Of a DNA stretch of 64,000 nucleotides, positions 46,001 to 51,479 are shown in pieces. Numbering within the stretch: position 1 is the stretch's first letter; each line of letters starts with the position of its first letter. The notes beneath the pieces are model-generated. The model worked only from the letters and a program-made list of their open reading frames with translations. It was not told where the DNA came from and searched no databases. The translations under genes and the position numbers were made by a program. This DNA is from Pomphorhynchus laevis (lineage: Eukaryota; Acanthocephala; Palaeacanthocephala; Echinorhynchida; Pomphorhynchidae). The stretch is from positions 1-64,000 of the forward strand of contig WNNJ02000865.1 of the NCBI GenBank assembly GCA_012934845.2, written 5' to 3'.

Positions 46001-47353
46001 CTACTCTAACACTATCCTAACAATCTGAAACTTATAATGAGGAAACACGGTCTAAAAGGCATAAAGCCTAAATTATACAGAGATATCAATAAATTCTGCC
46101 TATAAATAGTTTTGTATTTTTTATATTTATTTTATAAAAAATCTAACTCAATTTAAAATTTTAAGATCAAATTTCTCAAAAGTTTGCACATAGACCTAAA
46201 TACCTTTTTACAAGAATCCTAACTCGGTCATTTTTATTGACACTTTTTCCAAAGAAGAACAAAATATGAATTTTAAACTTACATAAATTAGCGCCGGGAA
46301 ATATTTGGAAATTACTGAAATAAATTTTAAAAATTATTACCATTTTCCCCTTCTCTCTTTCCCCCTTTATAACAACTTTCTAGAAAAAAAATTGTTCAAC
46401 AGTTCAACAATTTTCTGGAGTTTTTGGTGCAATTGTTTCTTTAAAAAAGATCTTAAAAAAATCGGAGACGATCTGTCCCAAAATAAACAAAGGCGAGATT
46501 GGGCCAACTCATCCCAGGACGAGTTGGCCTCCCCAATTATCTTTTATATTAAAAAAACATATTATATAAATATTTAAAATATATTTATTAGAACATTTAA
46601 TAATTAAAATTCAGATTTAATAAACATATTTATATAATATATAAATATATAATATATAAGTATATAAAAATATAACATATAGAATATTATAATATTCAAT
46701 ATTTTTTATATTAAAAATTTACAGATAATTTAATAAATATATTATTTAAGCTTTACGTATTATTATTTTATTTAATACTTATATTTTATTATTAATATAG
46801 AAATTATAAATATAATATTTTGTCAATATTTTATGTAATTTTTATATTTTATTATTAATATTTTATTTAATATGTGTGCAAGGTTGACCAATAGAGTGAC
46901 ATGTCACTAATATGCATATCTTCAGTGAAAATGTTTCTGTATATTATATATGCGGTGACAATAACGTTACCTATATTATTAATATTATATTATTATATTA
47001 TATTATTATATTATAATATAATATTATATTATATTATTATACTATATTATATAATATGATATATAATATATAATATACTATATAATATAATAATATTATA
47101 TTATACTATATTATACTATATTATATTATATTATTATACTATATGATACTATATTATACTATATTATTATATTATATCATTATACATATTATTAATATTA
47201 GAATTTCAAACAAAATATGTTGTTATTAAATGGTAAAAAATATTTGGGATTGTAATTTATGCTCTGTTTTAGATTAACGAAATTGAATTCGACGCGGACG
47301 TGGAACAATTACTAAAAGCGTCAGGAGCAGGGAATTATATAAATAATATATAA
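26254..47353 (+). CDS. Gene X: unrecognised gene with 15 tandem repeat exons (whole model)
   Basis: Assembled by splice phase: exon 1 (26254-26482), repeat exons a-o (32294-37260), C-terminal exons at 40315-40375, 40472-40515, 40565-40652, 41584-42013 and 47273-47353. Total 2205 nt, 734 residues plus TAA, with every junction in frame. The protein has a polar 76-residue N-terminus, about 424 residues of 29-residue Ser/Thr/Pro/Arg-rich repeats, and a roughly 230-residue polar C-terminal part. I see no signal peptide, membrane segment or known domain, so the repeat part is probably disordered. All repeat exons are phase 1-1 and multiples of three, so any could be skipped without changing frame. 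Introns host several LINEs. The function is unknown, and additional exons in the long introns cannot be excluded. Confidence 0.75.
26741..28070 (+). pseudogene. 5'-truncated LINE (family L-A) in gene X intron 1
   Basis: Begins inside the RT domain: RQGCPLSPLLFLDYM, then LLFAYDVVLL (catalytic FADD mutated to FAYD). After a frame change come LPDVEDFKYLQVLFSR, KRELSLRVKLSVYHAIFVH, ILTYGHELWVM, and the C-terminal KSQLRWLGHVLWMSRD. The last frame ends with TGA at 27597 and a 3' UTR follows. The sequence CTTGATTGCATCTGT stands immediately before the LINE (about 26740) and again at about 28093-28107, as expected for a target-site duplication. Sister copies are at 37340-38640 and 53545-53990. Related proteins are common in fish and invertebrates; I leave the clade open (CR1/L2/Rex-like). 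Confidence 0.8.
28070..28890. repeat. Segmental duplication, copy 2
   Basis: Homologous to 3053-3990 in the same orientation, including the LINE-tail-like centre, the right arm of the inverted repeat and the LIM1 exon. The left part of the block continues at 26452-26560, on the other side of the inserted LINE. Confidence 0.8.
28703..28870 (-). pseudogene. LIM1 pseudo-exon in gene X intron 1
   Basis: A copy of the LIM1 exon at 3794-3963 with about 15 bases missing in the region coding EFIYWVAG, TGG (Trp of WHKN) changed so that CCATGG reads CATAAT, and several other changes. The splice signals are still recognisable (TTTCAG before, GTAAAA after). No LIM2 exon accompanies it. It lies antisense to gene X and should be spliced out with the intron. 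Confidence 0.8.
28891..29989. other. Intron sequence with a 400-bp direct repeat pair
   Basis: TCCAATATGTGGAATATTTG occurs at about 29190 and again at about 29591, each followed by TCTGTTTT...CATAAAACA. Between them is a less AT-rich segment with an open plus frame (29199-29399) that I cannot assign. A hairpin, CACCTTTTCCATTTGG / CCAAATGGAAAAGGTG, lies at about 29765-29802. This may be an inserted element with long direct terminal repeats. Confidence 0.5.
29990..31640 (+). pseudogene. RTE-like LINE, near full RT, in gene X intron 1
   Basis: RT motifs in order: VEEAIKQMEAGKTSGPDD, then IPIWKRKDSLADCCNYRPI, RLLPHTVKIFERILD, then HVAFLDLEKVFDSVPHKLIW, VGVHQRSALSPILFIL. After a break come YADKVLLTT (YADD changed to YADK), LAQNGLHLNNQKTEYL, and the C-terminal RLRWFGH-type block. 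This order is that of RTE-clade elements. Several stops and frameshifts are present. An 85-base piece of the LIM1 exon lies where the short segment before YADD should be (30762-30846). Confidence 0.8.
30762..30846 (-). pseudogene. LIM1 exon fragment embedded in the RTE-like RT
   Basis: The minus strand reads ICKCQVSDKCYRVSHELY then CPDHYYS, the second half of the LIM1 exon, plus about 8 intron bases at its 3' side. The donor is mutated (GGTAAA became GCTAAA on the minus strand). The edges are abrupt: AATAACTAGTGGGATAC on the left is RT sequence (MDLITSGI), and ACACCATATTATACGCCGAT on the right is the YADD region. Confidence 0.85.
31641..32293. other. Intron 1 end, AT-rich, with duplicated segments
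   Basis: The 3' part of this stretch (about 32060-32293) repeats AAGTTAGTCATTATCTATCT twice and belongs to the block copied at 34343-34595, directly upstream of the second copy of the repeat exon. Confidence 0.5.
32294..32380 (+). CDS. Gene X repeat exon a
   Basis: 87 nt, acceptor TTAATTAAG, donor GTGAGT, phase 1-1. Peptide D-NSYISQIPTSNDKTLQYST-LTKLQASSE, the most diverged repeat: it lacks the RLRAPS ending (KLQASS instead). Its sequence is almost identical to exon b. Confidence 0.75.
32448..32640 (+). pseudogene. LINE ORF1 (gag-like) fragment
   Basis: An open plus frame of about 190 bases reads ADIRVPFTSADIASEYLKYF then NNNLSKFGLLTFKPIQASIK, clearly related to KISFVSNDLAANYLEYFSAN in the ORF1 of the element at 61017-64000 (not identical; a different subfamily). 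It is flanked by a direct repeat, AATCAAATCAGCTAACTGAG (from about 32421 and from about 32642), so it was inserted into, or created a duplication of, a MITE end. Confidence 0.7.
32865..33775 (+). pseudogene. LINE-like C-terminal domain with nuclease-like motif
   Basis: The first frame (32962 on) has SDAWLNIVPIGALGTLLDDE then CHCGASVDESGRHVLACRNP, a C-x-C...H-x3-C zinc-binding block. A frameshift near 33270-33300 follows, then SDGRRPDGFTIFPWREGKC and LMWNAT, one TGA, then a helical tail ending NVSIAIQRGNAVSILATA. This type of domain occurs at the C-terminus of RT proteins in many invertebrate genomes. The RPDG...W-[DN]-x-T pattern resembles a PD-(D/E)xK-type nuclease core, which is my inference. 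A 5'-truncated retroelement is the likely source; no RT domain precedes it. Confidence 0.65.
33776..34595. other. Intron between repeat exons a and b
   Basis: After the LINE fragment comes about 450 bases of unassigned sequence with a slightly higher GC patch at 33955-34140. Then a MITE end (CAGCTAACAGAGTCTACGTA at about 34247) and the duplicated block that ends in exon b. Confidence 0.45.
34596..34682 (+). CDS. Gene X repeat exon b
   Basis: 87 nt, acceptor TTAATTAAG, donor GTGAGT. Same peptide as exon a (NSYISQIPTSND...KLQASSE). It is the duplicate nearest to the rest of the array. Confidence 0.8.
34773..34859 (+). CDS. Gene X repeat exon c
   Basis: 87 nt, acceptor TTGATTAAG, donor GTAAGT. 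Peptide starts D-FNNVPQMAKSASKNF and ends STRQRAPSY. It is diverged in the first half but keeps PQ, S-x-K/T-NF and RAPS. A second AG inside (CCACAG, 34792) would give a shorter exon starting ATGGCG. Confidence 0.8.
34973..35059 (+). CDS. Gene X repeat exon d
   Basis: 87 nt, acceptor TCTATTAAG, donor GTAAAT. Peptide E-IGFIPTIKPTDSTNLS then NPRHRATSN. It is diverged at the end (RHRATS instead of RLRAPS). Confidence 0.8.
35136..35189 (+). CDS. Gene X repeat exon e (short, 54 nt)
   Basis: Acceptor TTTAAAACAG, donor GTAAGA, still phase 1-1. It encodes only the second part of the repeat, D-STNFRHSSTTRLRAPSQ (18 residues). The upstream third (the GYIPQ part) and the usual ATTAAG acceptor are absent here; the internal CAG-ATTCC, coding sequence in other units, serves as the acceptor. 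Confidence 0.75.
35312..35398 (+). CDS. Gene X repeat exon f
   Basis: 87 nt, acceptor TATATTAAG, donor GTAAGA. Type-A repeat: D-AGYIPQVPTSISTNL then TNSSTARLRAPSH. Identical in sequence to exons g and h. Confidence 0.85.
35521..35607 (+). CDS. Gene X repeat exon g
   Basis: 87 nt, same sequence as exon f; starts 209 bases after it. The flanking introns are also nearly the same, so this is a very recent tandem copy. Confidence 0.85.
35728..35814 (+). CDS. Gene X repeat exon h
   Basis: 87 nt, same sequence as exons f and g; starts 207 bases after g. The downstream intron carries TGTGAACTTTTAGTATAG, shared with the intron after g. Confidence 0.85.
35935..36021 (+). CDS. Gene X repeat exon i
   Basis: 87 nt, donor GTAAGA. 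Type-I repeat: D-IGNIPQIPTSDSTNFRH then SSTARLRAPSQ. Its second half is nearly the same as the short exon e. Confidence 0.85.
36143..36229 (+). CDS. Gene X repeat exon j
   Basis: 87 nt. Type-I: D-IGYISQIPTSDSTHFRY then SSTSILRAPSH. The donor is GTATAA, weaker than the GTAAGA of its neighbours. Exon m has the same sequence with a better donor. Confidence 0.8.
36350..36436 (+). CDS. Gene X repeat exon k
   Basis: 87 nt. D-IGYISQTPTPVSTNFPH then SSTTRLRAPSH. Donor GTATTA, also weak. Confidence 0.8.
36556..36642 (+). CDS. Gene X repeat exon l
   Basis: 87 nt, donor GTAAGA. Type-A: D-AGYIPQVPTSISTNFQQ then SSTARLRAPSL. Confidence 0.85.
36765..36851 (+). CDS. Gene X repeat exon m
   Basis: 87 nt, donor GTGAGT. 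Type-I: D-IGYIPQIPTSDSTHFRY then SSTSILRAPSH, the partner of exon j three units away. Confidence 0.85.
36967..37053 (+). CDS. Gene X repeat exon n
   Basis: 87 nt, donor GTAAGT. D-IGYIPQVPTSISTNFPH then SSTTQLRAPSH, a mixture of type-I start and type-A middle, which suggests past exchange between units. Confidence 0.85.
37174..37260 (+). CDS. Gene X repeat exon o (last of the array)
   Basis: 87 nt, acceptor TTTTTAAG, donor GTAAGT. V-ISYMTQIPKSDSTNFPH then SSTTRLRAPSN. The split first codon is Val instead of Asp. A LINE begins about 80 bases after its donor. Confidence 0.8.
37340..38640 (+). pseudogene. 5'-truncated LINE (family L-A) after the exon array
   Basis: Carries MYFVDLEKAFGRVPRERLWE (RT block with the first catalytic Asp), LRQGCPLSPLLFLVYMVK, and an intact LLFADDVVLF box. 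A stop follows after TYNAYYIDL. Further frames give ILPDVEDFKYLGILFSRDGR and VPILTYGHEL, with degenerate C-terminal sequence to about 38460 and a 3' UTR to about 38640. It sits in the intron between repeat exon o and the first C-terminal exon. It is less damaged than the copy at 26741 in the catalytic box but has more stops later. Confidence 0.8.
38641..40314. other. Intron of gene X, with a GC-rich patch and a hammerhead-like motif
   Basis: Mostly AT-rich. At about 39480-39660 a complex segment contains CTGATGAGTTGATGACGAAAC, which has the two conserved hammerhead core boxes (CTGATGA and GAAA) but lacks a matching cleavage triplet with proper helices in my reading. At about 39950-40170 a GC-rich patch with a run of nine or so G (near 40065-40075) and TCAGATCCCACTGAACCT looks like part of an unidentified element. 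No exon is supported. Confidence 0.45.
40315..40375 (+). CDS. Gene X C-terminal exon 1
   Basis: 61 nt, acceptor TTATTAAAG, donor GTATTC. Enters in phase 1 and leaves in phase 2. Peptide G-ELQRSSKLSDVWNNDDKLN. The phase fits exon o before it and the next exon after it. Confidence 0.7.
40472..40515 (+). CDS. Gene X C-terminal exon 2
   Basis: 44 nt, acceptor TTTTCTAG, donor GTGATT. Enters in phase 2 and leaves in phase 1. Peptide R-NSHGNYIASAHETQ. Confidence 0.7.
40565..40652 (+). CDS. Gene X C-terminal exon 3
   Basis: 88 nt, acceptor AATAACAG, donor GTAAAT. Peptide G-GYQQPPSVRSSTDFNKRQE then RKSMEGNQY. The intron before it is only 49 nt. GYQQPPSVRSST loosely recalls the repeat unit (GYIPQIPTS...SST), so it may be an old, diverged repeat. 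Confidence 0.75.
41090..41265. repeat. Unidentified GC-richer element in intron
   Basis: The segment with GTCGAAGTGGTGTAGCTACA, GGTCAAAACGCCTCATTGG and CATCCCGGGTTAAGC contrasts with its AT-rich surroundings. It might be a SINE head (box-A/box-B-like spacing), but the boxes are not close enough to consensus to call a tRNA-derived promoter. Confidence 0.35.
41415..41493. repeat. (AT)n microsatellite
   Basis: An almost pure AT dinucleotide run of about 75 bases, 90 bases upstream of the exon at 41584. Confidence 0.95.
41584..42013 (+). CDS. Gene X C-terminal exon 4 (largest)
   Basis: 430 nt, acceptor TTACATTTAG, donor GTATAT, enters in phase 2 and leaves in phase 0. It is open throughout in an AT-rich setting, so it is unlikely by chance. 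It encodes about 143 residues including GPDAFEDKVIDIDFAAIE and YPTTIPVGIIVKNAYIKPE, then a Ser/Asp/Asn/Tyr-rich tail ending FYTDPKNKFK. I do not recognise the domain. It has no Cys at all and no transmembrane segment. Confidence 0.85.
42173..42300. repeat. Hairpin and 21-bp tandem repeat
   Basis: TCCACGGTGTCACG (42174-42187) pairs with CGTGAAACCGTGGA (42201-42214), 13 of 14 positions. At 42233-42300 the unit TAGATTATCAAATAA plus 6 variable bases occurs three times. Confidence 0.75.
42301..42948. other. Intron, AT-rich, no gene seen
   Basis: Ends with a MITE end, ATAGCTAACTCAGTCCACGT, at about 42869, before the AT run. Nothing else is assignable. Confidence 0.45.
42949..43022. repeat. (AT)n microsatellite
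   Basis: A pure AT run of about 72 bases that directly precedes the first 353-bp unit. Confidence 0.95.
43027..43805. repeat. 353-bp tandem repeat, two full units and one truncated
   Basis: Units start at 43027, 43380 and 43731 with GATTTGATTCAAC. Each contains TATCTGCTTTTCTCTATATA, CAAGACGGCGTACCG, GACGTAGCTTGCGCTTTCGA and GATCCTCGGAGGACCAATAA. Units 1 and 2 are about 95% alike by eye. Unit 3 stops after about 50 bases and folds back on itself (TCTGCTTTTCTCTATATATA / GAGAAAAGCAGATAG), ending AGTCCTGGTCG, the complement of the unit start. The unit has no protein-coding frame I trust. Confidence 0.85.
43850..44155 (-). repeat. MITE-like family member, near complete
   Basis: Minus-strand order: ATCAGCTAACTGAGTCTACG, AT-rich centre, AACAGACGTTGTATCAGAAT, GGTCATCAGGAGGAACTGC, and GTTTCGGCCCC...AACATAGCAGCGGTGCC. 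About 305 bases. It is the most complete compact copy in the window. Confidence 0.75.
44157..44330 (+). repeat. 165-bp direct repeat, copy 1
   Basis: From AAATATATGCAAATTAAAAT to ATGGAGTAACAAGAT. It is repeated with about two substitutions at 45468-45640, so the pair brackets the foldback element between them. Confidence 0.85.
44335..44600 (+). repeat. MITE-like family fragment
   Basis: Starts with CAGCTAACTCAGTCTACGTA and continues in the AT-rich centre; the 3' GC-rich end is degenerate (AGGTCATCAGGGATTGG near 44531). Confidence 0.6.
44649..45290. repeat. Nested foldback transposon-like element
   Basis: AATTACTTTTCCCGTCTATT occurs three times: direct at about 44660 and 44973, and inverted at about 45113-45132. 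Each is part of a 50-55 base block with CTGTTCTGATTGAA(G/A)GAAT. CTCTCTGCTGTTTAGACTTT (about 44731) is mirrored by AGTCTAAACAGCAGAGAGTT (about 45231). The structure implies one inverted-repeat element that was itself partly duplicated. No transposase frame is present. Confidence 0.8.
45468..45640 (+). repeat. 165-bp direct repeat, copy 2
   Basis: Second copy of 44157-44330, preceded by CACAAACTACAAATCTAAAT-type sequence also present at about 43816, so the duplication probably extends over more than the 165 bases. Confidence 0.85.
45838..46614. repeat. TIR-like element within a 45-bp direct repeat
   Basis: AACTCGCCTTTCGTTTATTT (about 45929) pairs imperfectly with AAATAAACAAAGGCGAGATT (about 46481), and AACGAGTTATCCC with a GGACGAGTTGGCC region in the right end. 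The element (about 45884-46535) is bracketed by AATATATTTATTAGAACATT... at 45846 and 46579, a direct repeat of about 45 bases, too long for an ordinary target-site duplication. An open frame at 46305-46577 is low complexity and probably not coding. Confidence 0.65.
46620..47210. repeat. A/T-only simple sequence block
   Basis: Long stretches made of TATATTA-type words, almost without G or C from about 46970 to 47190. It lies directly upstream of the last exon of gene X. Confidence 0.85.
47273..47353 (+). CDS. Gene X terminal exon with stop
   Basis: Acceptor CTGTTTTAG, then 26 codons and TAA. Phase 0, matching the phase-0 end of the exon at 41584-42013. Peptide INEIEFDADVEQLLKASGAG then NYINNI. 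The acidic amphipathic stretch is rich in codons with G/C at position 3 compared with the sequence around it. The gap to the previous exon is 5.26 kb and filled with repeats. Confidence 0.75.
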   Translation: MNEIEFDADVEQLLKASGAGNYINNI

Positions 47354-47417
47354 TATCGCCAATTTAATATTCAATTTCAGTGCATTTCTAAACAAATAGT
47401 TTAGTTTAAAGTGTCGA

Positions 47418-47423
47418 AATAAA
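47418..47423 (+). terminator. Candidate poly(A) signal of gene X
   Basis: AATAAA 65 bases after the stop codon. In such AT-rich DNA the motif is frequent, so position is the only support. Confidence 0.4.
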
Positions 47424-47429
47424 TTATTT

Positions 47430-49387
47430 TTTGATTTTTAAAATTTAGAATTTAATTTCGTTCTTTCGATAAACAAATATGAATGCTGCAGTATTAAATA
47501 ATGCATATTAAAAGATGCAGTATTTGATATTAATATTTGAAAATAAAGAACACAATGGTAGAAACTTTATTCAAAAACATCAATGAACAACGAGTCGAAT
47601 ATAAATATTAATATAATTATAATTATAATATATAATAATTTATATTGTCGAAGAATCAAGGATATAATAAATGCATTTATCCAAATCAACATTATTCACA
47701 AATTAATTGCTAATAATAAAATCTATATTCTTTAATATTTAAAACAGACTTAAAAATGTGAATTTGAAGTCTAATAGTTCGAATCATTTGAATTACACTT
47801 TTTCCCTTCGATATTGGTCTTTCATAAAAAGGTAACAACCAGTATATGTTAATGGTTAGAAGGAATGTTTATAAAGTTTTGACTTAAAAAGCCATAAAAG
47901 TAGAAAATTCAGAAATTTATTCCGGACAGAGCAATATAATTCAACGCTTATAACACTCACAACACTTAAGTGCTGCAACAGGAAGTTCGTTCTAAGTTTT
48001 GACGACCAGTTGTTTTTCAAGTTGAAATTTTAAGGTCAAAGCTGCTTACCAAATCCCCATTCTGTTATGTTATGTTTTGTATATCCTCATTCGGTAACTT
48101 ATTCGTCTAAATGTCTGAGGTTTTCATGCCAGCCACTTTTGCTTTAATATCTGCGACAACAGATTAGTTCACTGTGTTCAGTGAACATTCGTTTGGATTT
48201 GCTATAAATCAGTGTTTGTATTTACTATTGATAATCGATAAACAAATTCAGTTATAAACTGAAAATTGCTACAGTGTTTGTGGCTGATAATTTTATTTAC
48301 AATTTTTGATTAAATAAATTGATTTAGATAAATATTTAATAATATAATTAATTAACTATAGATTGTAATAAAATCGCATATTAAAGGTGATAACGACTCA
48401 AAATAGATTATTAGTTACATTAAATAAAAACCATCGATAAAGAAGTTTTATTGATAATTTGTAAATTCCCAATTGATAGCAACAGGATATTATAAGAGGG
48501 AGTTAATCAATATTATTTTTAATTAATCAAATCAGTGTTTGTATAAACTGATTATTTACTTTTATTTACTTAAGATCTCTTCCTTACTGGCTAGACTAAT
48601 TATCCAGTATAGCTAGAAATTCCTCAGTATATTAAACCTGTAATGTAATGAATTTCTAAAATTCCACAGCGTGGTAGTAAATTCTTTCAAAGAGGTGAAA
48701 GGATAAGTTATAACTGATATCATCGCATTTTTGGATATGAGATGTCTAATCGTACAAAACGGCCGGACCCCTCACGGCTGAATACTCGCACAAATTCCCT
48801 AGTGTTGTTTGAAACACACGGGAATTTGTGTGAGGTTACAGCCTCGTCTGCTTTTGTGATAACTGTAAAGATACTGGCAATTCTTACGATGCTAAACGAA
48901 GCTCAGATGCATTTTTTTTACTAAACTGTTACGTGTGTAAATCTTAGAGTAATTGACTAAATAACGCAAAAGGGCGTTATACAAAACAAACTTATTAACA
49001 TTTATTAATAAGTACTTACCTGGATATAGCTTAAATACACAGAAGGCATAAAAAGCAAACTTATTAACATTTATTAATAAGTACTTACCTTTATATAGCT
49101 TAAATACACATTGCAGAAAGTGCATTTCAGCAATAATTTCAAGGCGATAACTTAAGCCTATTTAAGTCAAACATCATTGGAAGTTCAAAGGTGATAAATG
49201 GTTGATTTAACAAGTTAGTTTGCGAGATAGAATCAGATCAGATAACTAAGTTTACGTATTTTATATTATAAAGATAATACAATTAGAAAATTATAAATAA
49301 AGATAAATAAAAAAAATTATAAATAATTATAAATTGAACAATGAAGTTAAAATAAAAAATTGAAATATAAAATAAAACTCAAATTTT
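47430..49387. other. Region without a supported gene; hairpin and 70-bp tandem
   Basis: 48775-48845 contains a hairpin: CGCACAAATTCCCTAGTG and the mirrored ACGGGAATTTGTGTGAGG around a 15-base centre. At 48986-49110 a 70-base unit with ACTTATTAACATTTATTAAT is repeated twice. A MITE end (CAGATAACTAAGTTTACGTA) is at about 49240. The rest is unassigned; 47900-48200 is less AT-rich but has no recognisable frame. Confidence 0.45.
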
Positions 49388-50824
49388 GTAATATTAATTT
49401 TAAGAATTATTGAAAAATTGAGATCTACAAATTGTGAAATTTTGAAACAAAGTCTAAATGTCATTTATATTTAATTGAACATTTATAGCTGTGCATTTCT
49501 TCTAATGTTGGTAGAATGAATTGCTTTTTAATAAAATAAATATGAGAGCTCATTAGTATTAGAAGTCTCAATATTTTGAGATTTAAGCGAAAATATACAA
49601 AATTTGCTGGCAATGTGATTTTTTAATACTGTACATGATTTAAGTGGTGATTTAACTGTAAATTTGTAAATATTTTTCAAAGTGATTATTAAACCTAATC
49701 ACGTTTTATTGGGTGTGGCCATATTTTAATTTAAGAAAATTGCATTCGACAGTCAATCGTATCTATTTTATCGAATAAAATAGAGATATCCATTTATCTG
49801 ATAAAAATTGAGGTGATTGATTTTATAATATATATAATTATACCAAGTTAAAATAAATTTATAATAAAACTCAATTTTAATTAAAATTGAGTTTTAAATA
49901 ATAATTAAAAATAATTGAAATTTAAAATTGAAATTTAAAATAAAAAATCAATTTTTATGAATTGTCTAATAAATAACAGACGATGTATAAGAATAAGGAT
50001 TAGCGATCATTAGTATTAGAGGTCATTGACTCAAAATAAATATGAGAGCTCATAAGTATTAGAAGTTTCGATATTTTGAGATTTCAGCGAAAATATACAA
50101 AATTTGCTGGCAATGTGATTTTATAACGATTTTGTTCAATCGATTATAATCGCTGATAAATAAAACATGTAATTATAACTAAAAAATTTGTTTTCAAGTA
50201 GATTTATAAATCAGAATTTAAATAATTTCAGCATAAAAATAACTTGGACTCATTTTAACTTTCATCTACAGCCTTATAGCTTCCTAGACAGATCACTTAT
50301 CCATTCATCTAAGAGATTAGCAATGATGCCCGTATTAAATTAATTGTCGATTCACCTAATTACCCGTAAATGTAATGTCAGTATCCTTTCTTTTAGTTTC
50401 GGATAATTTTTAAATTCCATTCACTGATTTTATGGTTTCCTGTTTATAATCATTTGTGTACTCAGAGAGATTATATGCATAATACGTTATGATATACATA
50501 TATTTTAATAACAATAAATCAAATTATAAAATCGGCATTTATATAACTGAAAACTTAAAAATTCGAAAATCCTTTCAAATGGAAACCTCTCCTGTTGTAA
50601 AAAATACCTTAACCAGCATATTCAATTTATGACTAAAAATGTCTTTTGAATATTTTGACAATCAGAATTTATGATCTTATCTCTCATCAATTGTCTTATC
50701 ATTTTATCAAATGATAAGACAATTGATAAGACATATTTATGAAAATGATATTTCCAAATTACATTTTAAACGCTCTTTATTTTTAGAAAAGTGACTGCTA
50801 CTTATAACTGCTAGTTACAAACAT
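49388..50824. repeat. 1.44-kb duplicated block, copy 2
   Basis: Near-identical to 7328-8763. One visible difference is GATCACTTATCC here against GATCACTAATCC in copy 1; another is one extra A in AATAATTAAAAATAATTG. After 50824 a short piece (AACAATAAATCAAATTATAA) repeats sequence from inside the block (about 50508), so the right boundary was rearranged. Confidence 0.9.
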
Positions 50825-51159
50825 TTGATTTAATAACAATAAATCAAATTATAAAATCGGCATTATAATTGGCAATTATAATCGCTGATTATAATTGTAG
50901 ACAATTATAATCAGCGATTGATTATAATTGTCTTATAGACATGTCACTTACCCATTCATCTAATGTATAATTTATTTAATTCATAAATTAAAAATAAAGA
51001 ATAAAAATAATTATATAAGATTTTATACAATTTTTATTTATATCATTTTATATCAATTTTTATGAATATAATCACAAATTATTTTGGTAGTCTTGATCAA
51101 TCAGCACAGCTAGGAAAACATAAATTAATTAAAAATAAATAATTTTTATTCATATATTA
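50825..51159. other. Rearranged edge of the duplicated block
   Basis: Contains internal inverted words (GGCAATTATAATCGCTGATT and ACAATTATAATCAGCG) and a partial MITE centre near 50985-51065. Confidence 0.5.
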
Positions 51160-51475
51160 ATCAGATCAGCTAACTGAGTCTGTGTATTTTATACAATTTA
51201 TAAATTAAAAATAATGCTGAATAAAATTTAAACAATAAATAATTAAATAATAAATAATTATAAATAATTATTAGATAAGATTTTATATAATTCATATCAA
51301 GTTAAAATTTAAAATTGAAATTTAAAATTGAAATTCAATTTTTATTAATTTAATAATAAATAACATACGATGCATCAGAATGAGGATTAGAGGCCATCAG
51401 GAGGAACTGCTATGTTATCAGGCTTCAGCAGCGGGGTCAAATAAGTGCTAACGACGTATTTCCTCTAATGAAATT
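51160..51475 (+). repeat. MITE-like family member
   Basis: ATCAGATCAGCTAACTGAGT at the start, ACATACGATGCATCAGAATG, GGCCATCAGGAGGAACTGC, and CAGCAGCGGGGTCAAATAAG with GACGTATTTCCTCTAATG at the end. The ends share ATCAG...TACGT in inverted orientation, weak terminal repeats at best. Confidence 0.7.
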
Positions 51476-51479
51476 AGAA

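Noticed and set aside
46305-46577. Open frame of 90 codons
   Set aside because: Low-complexity Phe/Lys/Asn sequence inside a TIR-like element, with no domain and no splice context.
48742-48924. Open frame of 60 codons with a GC-richer start
   Set aside because: It spans a hairpin, which explains its composition; no protein similarity recognised.
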